NCBI RefSeq assembly: GCF_964026455.1
Contig: NZ_OZ032152.1
Coordinates: 1,116,001-1,180,000, forward strand
DNA: 64,000 nucleotides
Direction of reading: 5' to 3'
DNA from: Rickettsia endosymbiont of Lasioglossum villosulum
GTDB taxonomy: Bacteria > Pseudomonadota > Alphaproteobacteria > Rickettsiales > Rickettsiaceae
Shown here: positions 1 through 8,805 of the stretch, piece after piece
Layout: each line of letters begins with the position of its first letter
How positions within the stretch are numbered: the stretch's first letter is position 1
Position numbers and translations under genes: made by a program
Notes under the pieces: generated by a model
Told to the model about the DNA's origin: nothing
The model's database searches: none
Seen by the model: only the letters and a program-made list of their open reading frames with translations

Positions 1-1
1 G

Positions 2-814
2 CGTTCAGGTGTTATATCAACCATGAACTCATCACTTGAGTTATGGGCAAACCCATTAATTGACTCTGCTACTGCTTCTTCTGACTTTAACGTGCAAGAA
101 TTCAAGAAAATAAAAACAACTGTATATGTAGGTCTTACTCCTGATAATATACAACGTTTGCAGAAATTAATGCAGGTATTTTATCAGCAAGCTACAGAGT
201 TTTTAAGCCGAAAAATGCCTGATTTAAAAGAAGAACCTTATGGCGTGATGTTCTTACTTGATGAGTTCCCAACACTTGGTAAGATGGATACGTTCAAAGC
301 AGGTATTGCTTATTTCAGGGGTTATAGAGTTCGTTTATTCTTAATTATTCAAGATACACAGCAGCTAAAAGGAACATATGAAGATGCGGGTATGAACTCT
401 TTCTTATCTAACTCAACATATCGTATTACCTTTGCTGCTAATAACTATGAAACCGCAAATTTAATATCACAATTAGTAGGTAATAAAACTGTAGAACAAA
501 GATCATTCAGCAAACCTATATTTTTTGATCTTAATATTTCTACTAGAACACAAAATGTTTCTCAAGTTCAAAGGGCTTTACTTTTACCTCAAGAAGTAAT
601 ACAGTTACCAAGAAACGAGCAGATTGTTTTAATAGAGTCTTTTCCTCCGATAAAATCTCGTAAGATTAAATATTTTGAGGATAAGTTTTTTACCAGTAGA
701 TTATTACCGCCGACTTTTGTACCTACTCAAGTACCTTTTGATCCGCGAGCAAATAATAACGAAACTTCTAATAAGACAGAAGAGGCTGCTGTTGCTCCAG
801 AAAACAGTGAGTAA
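2..814 (+). CDS. virD4: VirD4 type IV secretion coupling ATPase (C-terminal part)
   Basis: The reading frame is open from the window edge to the TAA at 812-814, so the gene begins upstream and only its last 270 or so codons are here. The sequence fits the VirD4/TraG coupling proteins: a LLDEFPTLG segment (Walker-B-like DEFP) is followed by an IIQDTQQL helix and the TYRITFAANNYETANLIS region. VirD4 is the inner-membrane hexameric ATPase that hands substrates to the VirB channel. The tail is rich in Pro and Asn/Glu, as often seen beyond the ATPase core. In Rickettsia it usually ends a virB8-virB11-virD4 cluster, so the missing upstream genes are probably virB genes (inference). The gene that follows starts 60 bp downstream on the same strand. 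Confidence 0.9.
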   Translation, partial: RSGVISTMNSSLELWANPLIDSATASSDFNVQEFKKIKTTVYVGLTPDNIQRLQKLMQVFYQQATEFLSRKMPDLKEEPYGVMFLLDEFPTLGKMDTFKAGIAYFRGYRVRLFLIIQDTQQLKGTYEDAGMNSFLSNSTYRITFAANNYETANLISQLVGNKTVEQRSFSKPIFFDLNISTRTQNVSQVQRALLLPQEVIQLPRNEQIVLIESFPPIKSRKIKYFEDKFFTSRLLPPTFVPTQVPFDPRANNNETSNKTEEAAVAPENSE

Positions 815-874
815 TATATACCCAAATGATTTGAGTATAATTCTACTCTTAAAAGAAAAGAAGTATATACGAAG

Positions 875-2284
875 ATGCGTTCAGCTATTATTGATATCGG
901 TTCAAATGCTTTAAGAGCTGTAGTTTATGAAACCGATGAGCTTGGAGCTCCTGAAATTTTTAATTATAAATTCAAAAATTACCTAACCAATCTACTCAAT
1001 TTAGATAATTTAGATATAAAACATCAAACATATTTATCTCTACAATATCTCACTCATATTTTTACTAAGCTTTCTGTTACTAATATCAGATGCGTTGCAA
1101 CAGCTATACTCAGGGGACACCCAAAAGCAGAAGAATTTAAAGCAATAATCGAAAAGAAATTCAATATTGAAGTTGAGATTATCTCAGGTGAACGTGAAGC
1201 TTATTTAACCGCTGCCGGTTTAATTTCAGGAATTAGCGATGCTTCAGGTATTGTAGCTGATCTTGGTGGCGGCAGTTTAGAGCTTGCACAAATTGCAGAT
1301 AAAAAAGTTGGTAAATTAAAATCGCTACCGCTTGGCACGCGGATTATTGCTAATAATAATTTTGATAATCTTGGGCTTATTACTGAATTAATTGAAAAAG
1401 AATTTGGTCTTGAGCATTATCCTAATCTATATTTAATCGGTGGTGCATTACGTTTAATGAGCCGAATATATATGGAGTCTATTAATTACCCTCTTAAAAA
1501 TTTACATAACTTTGAAATAAGCCGTGTAGAATTTGAGTTATATTTGGAAAAATTATCACAAATCGATAAGTTAAAGCTTAGCTATTATGAACAAAAAGCG
1601 ATTAATTATAACGCTGTTTTAGTAATAAAGGCGATGATTAAAGTATTTTCTCCAGAAAAAATTATCATCTCAAATTATGGCTTAAAAGAAGGGGTGAGGT
1701 TTGATTCACTACCGGATAATGAAAAAGAAAAAGATATTATTTATGAGCGAGTTAAGAGATTAGTAAAATTTGATAGAAATATATGTAAAATCGATCAATA
1801 TATTGAAGCTGTAAAATATCTTCTCATTAATCCAGATGATACTACTCTAATAACAGTCGAGCTAGCTATAATGCTTGCTCAGTATAACAAAAATATCGAT
1901 AAAACACTTAGAGCTAATTTCGTTTCAGAATTTATTCTGTCTTCAGATATTCCCTTTAGCCATAGACAGCGTCTAATGCTCGGTATTGCACTAACTGTTA
2001 CTTATACTGCTAAAACTGATATGAATATTAATAAGATAGCTAAAAAAATGATCAGTAAAAGCGATTATTATAACAGCCATATTATCGGTTATTATATAAA
2101 GATTGCTAGAGAAATCGATGGACCAGAATTTCAAGAACCCTCTTTCTCTATCAAGCTAAAAGATGACGAATTTTTACAAATCAATACTTCTATTCTTCCT
2201 AAACAAGTCTTCGAAAAAGTCCATGAACGCTTAAAAGATATAAGAAGTGCTAGGAAAAATATCAACCAAAGCTTTAGTGATTAA
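875..2284 (+). CDS. Ppx/GppA-family exopolyphosphatase / guanosine pentaphosphatase
   Basis: A 469-residue protein of the ASKHA phosphatase fold. The N-terminus has the phosphate-1 motif IDIGSN at residues 6-11. ISGEREA lies near 103-109, and the second nucleotide-binding loop ADLGGGSLEL near 128-137. The family removes terminal phosphate from polyphosphate or converts pppGpp to ppGpp, and sequence alone does not settle which. The C-terminal part (after about 300) is helical and resembles the extra domain of long Ppx proteins. It lies 60 bp after virD4 on the same strand with no clear terminator between, so read-through is possible. It is followed by a palindromic repeat block. Confidence 0.85.
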   Translation: MRSAIIDIGSNALRAVVYETDELGAPEIFNYKFKNYLTNLLNLDNLDIKHQTYLSLQYLTHIFTKLSVTNIRCVATAILRGHPKAEEFKAIIEKKFNIEVEIISGEREAYLTAAGLISGISDASGIVADLGGGSLELAQIADKKVGKLKSLPLGTRIIANNNFDNLGLITELIEKEFGLEHYPNLYLIGGALRLMSRIYMESINYPLKNLHNFEISRVEFELYLEKLSQIDKLKLSYYEQKAINYNAVLVIKAMIKVFSPEKIIISNYGLKEGVRFDSLPDNEKEKDIIYERVKRLVKFDRNICKIDQYIEAVKYLLINPDDTTLITVELAIMLAQYNKNIDKTLRANFVSEFILSSDIPFSHRQRLMLGIALTVTYTAKTDMNINKIAKKMISKSDYYNSHIIGYYIKIAREIDGPEFQEPSFSIKLKDDEFLQINTSILPKQVFEKVHERLKDIRSARKNINQSFSD

Positions 2285-2340
2285 TATACTCATACTGTCG
2301 TCCCGTGGGGGCATTGCCCGCGTGGATCGATTTTTCCTCT

Positions 2341-2440
2341 GTCATCCCGCGACTTGATCGCGGGATCCAGCTTAAGGTACTAAAATTATTAGTATCGAAA
2401 GTTGTTTTTACTTACTACCGTGGACAAGCAACTAGATGAC
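2341..2440. repeat. Rickettsial palindromic repeat, GTCATCCCG family
   Basis: Starts with GTCATCCCGCGACTTGATCG, runs through an AT-rich centre with the small hairpin TACTAAAATTATTAGTA, and ends with a diverged right arm (CCGTGGACAAGCAACTAGATGAC). Relatives are at 2829-2930, 18993-19090, 41759-41860 and 61645-61743. Just upstream (about 2298-2330) is part of another repeat with a GGGGGCATTGCCCGCGTGGATCG-like segment. It is noncoding. Confidence 0.8.
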
Positions 2441-2512
2441 ATAATATAATTTACATACATTACATAAAATAGTATAATACATAAAGTATGATAATTTTAT
2501 TAGGATATAGAT

Positions 2513-2779
2513 ATGGCACAGATTGTTAGAGCAACAGAAGTTGTACGTTCATTTTCCGATATTATTAACCGTGTTTATTATAAAGGCGAAAGCTTTGATA
2601 TTCAAAAAGGTAATAATATTGTGGCAAGGATTACTCCTGCTCATCCAATTGATAAACCTAAAAAAACTTTGAAAGAGCTTTTTGAACATGCACCTATATT
2701 AGATGCCGATGATATTGATGATTATATAAAAGATGTTAATGAAATAAGAAAAAGTACAAGACAAAATATCAAAAAATAA
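2513..2779 (+). CDS. Phd/YefM-type antitoxin without adjacent toxin
   Basis: An 88-residue protein with the N-terminal Phd/YefM fold (QIVRATEVVRSFSDIINRV, then an edge strand ending in NNIVARITPA) and an acidic C-terminal tail of the kind that wraps a Doc, VapC or YoeB toxin. Such antitoxins also repress their own promoter. The upstream region is AT-rich and contains TACATAAAGTATG-like dyads. No toxin gene follows: the next 240 bp hold only a palindromic repeat and then an unrelated membrane gene. It may be a remnant, or may pair with a toxin elsewhere. Confidence 0.75.
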   Translation: MAQIVRATEVVRSFSDIINRVYYKGESFDIQKGNNIVARITPAHPIDKPKKTLKELFEHAPILDADDIDDYIKDVNEIRKSTRQNIKK

Positions 2780-2828
2780 TTTTATGTCATCGTTGCAAAA
2801 GCATATAGGTGCCAACTTAAGTATCAGT

Positions 2829-2930
2829 GTCATCCCGTGGCTTGGGAACTAGATCCAGAATAAAGCGAGATAAATCGAGCTTTTATATTTGTATTTTTTA
2901 CTGGATCCCGTGGACAAGCCACGGGATGAC
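2829..2930. repeat. Rickettsial palindromic repeat, GTCATCCCG family
   Basis: A near-complete copy with long complementary arms: GTCATCCCGTGGCTTG on the left and CAAGCCACGGGATGAC on the right. The centre contains AAAGCGAGATAAATCGAGCTTT, itself a hairpin. It lies between the solitary antitoxin and the antiporter-like gene and could act as a bidirectional terminator or an RNA stability element (inference). Confidence 0.85.
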
Positions 2931-3020
2931 ACCAACGATGCTTTTTAATCTATGTACGCAAACCTAACACAAGAATGACATAGGAATCATACAAAATGAC
3001 ATCAGCACTTAAAGATTAAA

Positions 3021-4568
3021 ATGTTTCAAAACACTAAACTATCATTTTTTCTTGCTAATTTTGAGCTAGTGTTCGACTTTAGCACGCAAAACCAATTAAT
3101 AGCGGTAGCATTTTTACTAATCACCGCTATTGCAAATTTATATGCGATTTCTCAAAATAGAAAACTTGAAAGTTTAATTGGTAGTTTATATTGCCTTTCA
3201 TCTCTCATTTGCTTATTTTCAGGCGATTTTATCTCTATGATAATTTCGTTAGAATTTATGACAATTTTTGCCTGCATAATTATTTTTATAGGAAGTCGTA
3301 GTGTAAAACATACTAGGCAATATTTCCTAACCCATTTATTTAGCAGCGGATTAATTCTAGTTGGCATGAGCTTGTTAATTGATAAAACAGCTAATGTAGC
3401 TTTTACTCCATTAACAACAGCAATATATAATTCTGAATTATCGGCAATATTAATACTTGCAGGCTGCTTAATAAATGCCTCAATTATTTTCTTCAATGGG
3501 TTGGTAGTTAATTGTTATCCTAAAGCTTCAAGTAGCGGTATGATTTACCTACTTAGCTTCACTACTAAAATTGCATTAATCACCATATTTAAATTATTTA
3601 GCGGTCTTGAGACACTTAAGTTTTTCGGTCTAGCTATGATAATCTATGGTTTAATATTTGCTTTAATAGAAAAAAACCTCAGAAGGCTAATATGTTACCT
3701 CACCGTTTCACAGCTTGGTTTTATTTTAACGGCCATAGGGATAAACTCTCCTAGAATATTATATCTTATTCCGATTTTTATATTCATGCATATATTATAT
3801 AACGGGGTATTTGCTTTATATTTTGCTATTATAGAAGATTCAAACAACATTAAAAATTATCGAGACCTTAAAACTACTAAATATAATCCTATTTTATTAA
3901 TTGGATTTGTACTTACCATATTAATATATGGCTCTATACTTCCTATTAATTCTTCTTATATAAAATTAGAACTAGCAAATGCTTTAAACGAAAACTACAT
4001 TATGATTTTCTTTAAAATAGCAACCTGCACTATATTATTTGGCTTGGTTTTTGAGGGGGTATTAGCATTATTGCAAGTGAGTAATAAAGAGGTAACACGT
4101 CATTGCGAGCGACTACAAGGAGCGTGGCAATCTCATTTTATTATCCTGAGATTGCTTCGTCAAAACTTACAGTTTTTCCTCGCAATGACGCCAGTTTATT
4201 TACTATACCTCTCTTCCTGCCTTATCACTCTAGTAATATGCACATTTTACCCTGTTCAAATTTCTGGTGTAAGTAATAGCTTATCAATTATCTTAATTGC
4301 ACTATTCTTAGCTTTGCTACTCCGCTCATCACCACGTATTTTAACAAAAAATATTAACCTTGATTTATACCGCTATATACAAAAAATTATTTACTTCTGT
4401 ATCACCAAATATAAAGAAGCAAAAAGTGATGAAATAGAGGAAGATGAATATTTCAATTTTAAAGCTTTCTGGCAAGATACTTTAAGTAAAATATCTGCTT
4501 GGCATAATGGTCAAACTGCTATATTTATTATAGTATTGATGTTAATTAGCTTGATTTTAGTACTGTAG
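3021..4568 (+). CDS. NuoN/MrpD-type proton-antiporter-like membrane subunit with in-frame repeat
   Basis: A 515-residue, almost wholly hydrophobic protein with about 13-14 predicted membrane spans. The central region (KNLRRLICYLTVSQLGFILTAIG, then a HILYNGVFALYF segment) matches the proton-translocating subunits of complex I (NuoL/M/N) and of Mrp antiporters (MrpD). The exact subunit is not certain. Residues of about 360-391 (CERLQGAWQSHF and on) are foreign: they are encoded by a 93-bp palindromic repeat at 4098-4190 and fall in a loop, so the frame is kept. A second copy of that repeat starts 2 bp after the TAG stop. The true protein is therefore longer than typical relatives by about 31 residues. 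Confidence 0.7.
   Translation: MFQNTKLSFFLANFELVFDFSTQNQLIAVAFLLITAIANLYAISQNRKLESLIGSLYCLSSLICLFSGDFISMIISLEFMTIFACIIIFIGSRSVKHTRQYFLTHLFSSGLILVGMSLLIDKTANVAFTPLTTAIYNSELSAILILAGCLINASIIFFNGLVVNCYPKASSSGMIYLLSFTTKIALITIFKLFSGLETLKFFGLAMIIYGLIFALIEKNLRRLICYLTVSQLGFILTAIGINSPRILYLIPIFIFMHILYNGVFALYFAIIEDSNNIKNYRDLKTTKYNPILLIGFVLTILIYGSILPINSSYIKLELANALNENYIMIFFKIATCTILFGLVFEGVLALLQVSNKEVTRHCERLQGAWQSHFIILRLLRQNLQFFLAMTPVYLLYLSSCLITLVICTFYPVQISGVSNSLSIILIALFLALLLRSSPRILTKNINLDLYRYIQKIIYFCITKYKEAKSDEIEEDEYFNFKAFWQDTLSKISAWHNGQTAIFIIVLMLISLILVL
4098..4190. repeat. Palindromic repeat (CGTCATTGCGAG family) inserted in frame in a membrane gene
   Basis: Arms CGTCATTGCGAG and CTCGCAATGACG bracket GGAGCGTGGCAATCTC / GAGATTGC inner arms. 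Its length, 93 bp, is a multiple of three, and it is read as coding sequence in the antiporter-like gene. The same family occurs outside genes at 4570, 6771, 18811, 21898, 41878 and 60860, and in frame in pbpC at 59306. Confidence 0.9.
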
Positions 4569-4569
4569 T

Positions 4570-4663
4570 CGTCATTGCGAGCGACTGCAAAGGAGCGTGG
4601 CAATCTCAGGAAATAATAACGAGATTGCTTCGTCGAAACTTACAGTTTCTTCTCGCAATGACG
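4570..4663. repeat. Palindromic repeat (CGTCATTGCGAG family)
   Basis: This copy begins 2 bp after the stop of the upstream gene and ends 33 bp before the oligopeptidase start. Its terminal arms CGTCATTGCGAG and CTCGCAATGACG are identical to those of the in-frame copy 380 bp upstream. By position it could form a hairpin in the 3' untranslated region. Confidence 0.88.
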
Positions 4664-4696
4664 AAAAAACCAATCCATAACAAACAAATTTGACAT

Positions 4697-6721
4697 ATGA
4701 AACCACCAATTGCTGACAAACAAAACCATAACAATGATTATTACCATTGGCTACGTGATCCTAAATGGTCAGATGTACAAGATAATAAAATTCTAGATCA
4801 TTTAAAAGCTGAGAATGAATATACTGAGCATTTTTTTGCCGATTTACAAAATGATAAGGAAAAGATTTTTGAAGAATTAAAAGGACGGATTAAGCTAGAT
4901 GATACATCCACATACACTAAGAAAAATGATTATTACTATTACCATCGAGTAGAAGCAAATAAAAACTATCCAATATATTGCCGAAAACATCAAAATATGG
5001 ATGCCCGTGAAGAAATAATATTAGATGTTAATCTTTTAAATACCGGCTTTACTGATGTTGGTGAAGTTGCAATGTCACCTGATCAAAATTTAATGGCTTA
5101 TAGTGTTAATTTCACCGGCAGCGAAAAATATGACATCAAAATATATGATCTTAAAGAACAAAAATATTTAGCTGATATAGTCAAAGAAGTAGCCCCTACT
5201 ATAATCTGGCATGAGAAATTAAACGGCTTTTTCTATATTACTATTAATGAAAATCAACGCTGGGATAAAGTAATGTTTCATCGTTTAGGCGAGGACGCAA
5301 CAAACGACAAGCTTATATTTGAAGTAAAGAACTCCGCTCACTTTGTTAGCGGTGAGAAATCTAGTAGCCGCAAATATTTATTTATCAATTCAGGCGATCA
5401 TAATGAAAATGAAATTTATGCTATTTCTATGCATGATGAGAGTTTTACGCCAAAATTAGTACGACCTCTAGAGAGTCATATATTTTATGACGTAGCTCAT
5501 CATGGGGATTATTTTTATATCAAAACTAATTATAAAGCTAAAAACTTCCGTATAGTCAAAGTTCCGGTAGATAACTTCCAAAATGATGATTGGCATAATG
5601 ATTATATTAAGGAAGAGCAAGATAAATATTTGAAAGATTTTGATATAACAGAAAATTATCTTATTTTAAATTATCGTGATAATGGCTTACCACTTGTCAA
5701 AATAAAACGATTTAGCGACTCTTTAGAGAAAATTGTTGCTTTCCCCGACGAAAGCTTCCAAACAAACGGCTATTCTACTAATTTCGATGAAGACGATATA
5801 CGCTTAAACTACTCTTCTCTTGCAAGACCGAGTACCACTTACAATTACGATTTTGATAGCGATAAGCTAACGATATTGAAAGAGCAGCAAATACCATCCG
5901 GCTTTAATCCTGATGAGTATAAAGTAGAGCGAATATTTGCAGATAATGAGGGCGTTAAAATTCCCATCACCCTCTTTTATAAAAAATCTCTATTCAAAAA
6001 AGACGGCTCAAATCCTTTATATTTAATGGGTTATGGAGCTTATGGTATCGCAATGCCGGTAAACTTTAGAAATATGGCAGTAACACTTAGCGATCGCGGT
6101 TTTGTTTACGCAGTTGCTTATATTAGAGGTGGCGATGATCTTGGGCATGATTGGTATAAGGCTGCTAAATTCTTAAATAAAAAAAGAACTTTTGAAGATT
6201 TTATAGTTTGCTCAGAAACTTTAATTAAAGAAAAATATACAAGTGCGAATAATATAGTAATAATGGGTGGTAGTGCCGGCGGTATGTTAATCGGCTATGT
6301 TCTTAATGAAAAACCTGAACTCTATAAAGTAGCCGTCGCACACGTGCCATTTGTCGATGTCCTTAATACCATGCTTGATGAGACTCTGCCATTAACTCTT
6401 TTAGAATATAATGAATGGGGTAATCCAAAGGAAAAAGAATATTTTGACTATATCAAATCCTATTCGCCTTATGATAACGTGAAACCGCAAAGCTACCCTG
6501 CTCTATTTGTTACTTGCGGTATATCAGACCCACGTGTAGGGTATTGGGAACCGGCAAAATGGGTAGCAAAATTACGTGAGTACAAAACTGATAATAACCC
6601 CTTATTGTTAAAAACAAATATGGATACGGGGCATAAAGGTTCTGCCGGTCGTTTCGACTATCTTAAAGAAACAGCTGAAGAGTTAGTATTTATTTTTAAG
6701 ATGTTTAATGTAGGGGTTTAG
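4697..6721 (+). CDS. ptrB: Oligopeptidase B / prolyl oligopeptidase family (S9A)
   Basis: A 674-residue serine peptidase. The N-terminal part (about 1-400) is the beta-propeller that restricts access to short peptides. The C-terminal alpha/beta-hydrolase domain carries the catalytic triad: Ser526 in GGSAGG, Asp611 in GISDPRVGYWEP, and His646 in DTGHKG. These motifs are those of protease II, which cuts after Lys/Arg in oligopeptides. No signal peptide is seen, so it is probably cytosolic and could recycle host- or self-derived peptides. Start: ATG at 4697, shortly after a palindromic repeat; the N-terminal KPPIADKQNH...YYHWLRDP is the usual family start. Confidence 0.9.
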   Translation: MKPPIADKQNHNNDYYHWLRDPKWSDVQDNKILDHLKAENEYTEHFFADLQNDKEKIFEELKGRIKLDDTSTYTKKNDYYYYHRVEANKNYPIYCRKHQNMDAREEIILDVNLLNTGFTDVGEVAMSPDQNLMAYSVNFTGSEKYDIKIYDLKEQKYLADIVKEVAPTIIWHEKLNGFFYITINENQRWDKVMFHRLGEDATNDKLIFEVKNSAHFVSGEKSSSRKYLFINSGDHNENEIYAISMHDESFTPKLVRPLESHIFYDVAHHGDYFYIKTNYKAKNFRIVKVPVDNFQNDDWHNDYIKEEQDKYLKDFDITENYLILNYRDNGLPLVKIKRFSDSLEKIVAFPDESFQTNGYSTNFDEDDIRLNYSSLARPSTTYNYDFDSDKLTILKEQQIPSGFNPDEYKVERIFADNEGVKIPITLFYKKSLFKKDGSNPLYLMGYGAYGIAMPVNFRNMAVTLSDRGFVYAVAYIRGGDDLGHDWYKAAKFLNKKRTFEDFIVCSETLIKEKYTSANNIVIMGGSAGGMLIGYVLNEKPELYKVAVAHVPFVDVLNTMLDETLPLTLLEYNEWGNPKEKEYFDYIKSYSPYDNVKPQSYPALFVTCGISDPRVGYWEPAKWVAKLREYKTDNNPLLLKTNMDTGHKGSAGRFDYLKETAEELVFIFKMFNVGV

Positions 6722-6770
6722 TAGGATTTATGTCATTCCCGCGGAGGCATTGCCCGCGTAGATCGAGAGT

Positions 6771-6891
6771 CATCATTGCGAGCGAATGAAATGAGCGTGG
6801 CAATCCAGAAAAAATAATAAAAAATGCTATAAATTAGCATTTTTTAACTGGATTGCTTCGTCAATTACTTCGTAATTTCCTCGCAATGACG
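6771..6891. repeat. Palindromic repeat (CGTCATTGCGAG family), long form
   Basis: A 121-bp copy with outer arms CATCATTGCGAGCG and CTCGCAATGACG, middle arms GGCAATCCAG / CTGGATTGC, and an inner hairpin AAAATGCTATAAATTAGCATTTT. A partial GTCATTCCCGCGGAGGC unit sits just upstream at about 6732. It fills the gap between the oligopeptidase and the ankyrin gene. Confidence 0.85.
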
Positions 6892-6942
6892 GAAAAACTG
6901 ATCCACACCACCACCATGGCATGACACTATATAGGGTTAAAC

Positions 6943-7599
6943 ATGTTTGACGATAAACTTAGTAAAGATTTATTACTATCTGCTAGAGCTAATAATAATT
7001 TAGCTATAATAAGAATATTAGATGACACAACCAATATAATTAACCCAAATTTGCAAGATGAATTTGGAAGAACAGCATTACATTGGGCAGTAATAAATTT
7101 AAATCCTCTTATAACTTGCTATATACTTAAAATCGAAAAAGTAAATGTTAATATTCAAGACAATACTGGCTTTACTGTTCTACATTATCTTGCTAAAACA
7201 ATAAATAAGCTTAAATTTACCACTATCAATGGTTCTTTTTATAAAAGCAACAATTATAGCATTTTAAAAACTTTGTTTGAATATGGTATTGATGTTAATA
7301 TCCAAGATAATAAAGGTAATACTGCTTTACATTATGCAATATGTAAAAATAATTTCTTTTTTATAGAAGAATTATTATCTAATAATGCTAGTCCTTTTAT
7401 TTTAAATAAAGCAGGTTTTTCTATCTTATATAAATTAAATACAAAAAATTGTAATTTTAAAGATAAAATTATAGGATCTTTACATTCTAAATACCCTGAA
7501 TCAATTGAACTTGGACTAGTTGATAACAAAATTATTATTTATGATATACATAATTACTTTATAATTTACCTTATTTTATGTATGAACATAATATTTTGA
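6943..7599 (+). CDS. Ankyrin-repeat protein
   Basis: A 218-residue protein with at least three ankyrin units. DEFGRTALHWAV begins near residue 43, DNTGFTVLHYLA near 75 and DNKGNTALHYAI near 126, each followed by a second helix and a VNIQD-type turn that leads into the next unit. A hydrophobic stretch (IHNYFIIYLILCMNIIF) closes the protein. Ankyrin proteins mediate protein-protein contacts, and in Rickettsiales several are secreted effectors, but nothing here proves secretion. rodA starts 9 bp downstream on the same strand. Confidence 0.85.
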   Translation: MFDDKLSKDLLLSARANNNLAIIRILDDTTNIINPNLQDEFGRTALHWAVINLNPLITCYILKIEKVNVNIQDNTGFTVLHYLAKTINKLKFTTINGSFYKSNNYSILKTLFEYGIDVNIQDNKGNTALHYAICKNNFFFIEELLSNNASPFILNKAGFSILYKLNTKNCNFKDKIIGSLHSKYPESIELGLVDNKIIIYDIHNYFIIYLILCMNIIF

Positions 7600-7608
7600 T
7601 ACTAGGAA

Positions 7609-8718
7609 ATGATGCATAAAAATTATTTTGAACAAATAAAAAGATTACCACTTACTTTAATCCTACTCATTAGCCTAATTTGTTCTATTGGGTTTATTGT
7701 TCTTTATTCTGCTGCAAATAGCAATCTGCAACCTTGGGCACTTAAACAAATTGTGAATTTTTGTATATTCATGCCTATAGCTATAATCATTGCTTTAATT
7801 GATTTACGGATTATCTTTAGATTATCTTATATTTTCTATTTTTGCGTACTCGCTTTATTAGTTGCCGTAGAGCTTTTTGGCTCAACAGCAATGGGCGGAA
7901 AAAGATGGATAGATATTGGGATAGTAAAGCTTCAACCTTCCGAGCCGATAAAAATTGCCATAGTATTGATGTTAGCCCGATATTTTCACTCACTAACAGT
8001 GGATGATCTAAGTAAACTTCATAAAGTAATTATACCAATTATAGGAGTATTAGTTCCAGCTTTTTTAATAATTAGAGAACCGGATCTTGGTACAGGTATG
8101 ATTACTTTAATTGTCTCTAGCATTATATTTTTTGCAGTAGGTTTTAGAATAAAATATTTTATAATACTTGGAGTTACAGCCCTTGTTAGCTTACCTATCG
8201 CTTGGAATATGTTGTATGATTACCAAAAAAAACGTGTGATGGTTTTTTTAGATCCGGAACGTGATCCGCTAGGAGCTAGCTATAATATTATACAATCTAA
8301 AATCGCTATAGGCTCAGGGGGCTTTTTTGGGCTTGGATTAAATCAAGGTAGTCAAAGTCATTTAGATTTCTTGCCTGAACATCAAACCGATTTTATTTTT
8401 GCCACTTTTGCCGAAGAGTTCGGCTTTTTAGGCGGTATGTTTTTACTTGTGTTATATTTCTCACTTATAACTCTTTCCTTATTAATTGGCGTCAATTGCC
8501 GCACTGTTTTTAGCAAATTAATGGTCATAGGTATAACTGCCACGCTATTTAGTCACGTATTTATCAATATGGCTATGGTCATGGGATTAGTACCTGTAGT
8601 AGGAGTGCCACTGCCATTTATTTCTTATGGCGGTACAATGATGGCATCAATGTTGATGGGCTTTGGATTGGTTATGAACGCTCAAGTAAATGGGCATACT
8701 AACTTAACGAATATATGA
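7609..8718 (+). CDS. rodA: Rod-shape SEDS glycosyltransferase RodA (MrdB)
   Basis: A 369-residue polytopic protein of the FtsW/RodA/SpoVE (SEDS) family with about ten membrane segments. Diagnostic stretches are KRWIDIGIVKLQPSEPIKIA (extracytoplasmic loop and following helix), REPDLGTGM, and the C-terminal signature VPLPFISYGGTMMASMLMGFG. RodA polymerises peptidoglycan during elongation together with a class B PBP. Two ATG codons are in tandem at the start. The gene ends at 8718 and faces corA, and the interval holds nested inverted repeats that can act as a two-way terminator. Confidence 0.92.
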   Translation: MMHKNYFEQIKRLPLTLILLISLICSIGFIVLYSAANSNLQPWALKQIVNFCIFMPIAIIIALIDLRIIFRLSYIFYFCVLALLVAVELFGSTAMGGKRWIDIGIVKLQPSEPIKIAIVLMLARYFHSLTVDDLSKLHKVIIPIIGVLVPAFLIIREPDLGTGMITLIVSSIIFFAVGFRIKYFIILGVTALVSLPIAWNMLYDYQKKRVMVFLDPERDPLGASYNIIQSKIAIGSGGFFGLGLNQGSQSHLDFLPEHQTDFIFATFAEEFGFLGGMFLLVLYFSLITLSLLIGVNCRTVFSKLMVIGITATLFSHVFINMAMVMGLVPVVGVPLPFISYGGTMMASMLMGFGLVMNAQVNGHTNLTNI

Positions 8719-8729
8719 GAGTTTAGTTT

Positions 8730-8791
8730 GACTATTATAACGAGCATATTATAATAGTCATGACCAAATCAACATACTCGTTATAATGGTC
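8730..8791. terminator. Nested inverted repeats between convergent rodA and corA
   Basis: GACTATTATA (8730-8739) is perfectly complementary to TATAATAGTC (8750-8759). The longer arm GACTATTATAACGAG (8730-8744) also pairs with CTCGTTATAATGGTC (8777-8791) with one mismatch, and TGACCA (8761-8766) pairs with TGGTCA (8787-8792). The pairings exclude each other. The position between convergent genes suggests a bidirectional terminator. No long T-tract follows, so efficiency is uncertain. Confidence 0.55.
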
Positions 8792-8805
8792 ACAAATATT
8801 ATTTT

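Noticed and set aside
6722..6942. A small RNA gene in the oligopeptidase-ankyrin gap
   Set aside because: The structure there is fully explained by a palindromic repeat of a family found many times in this window.
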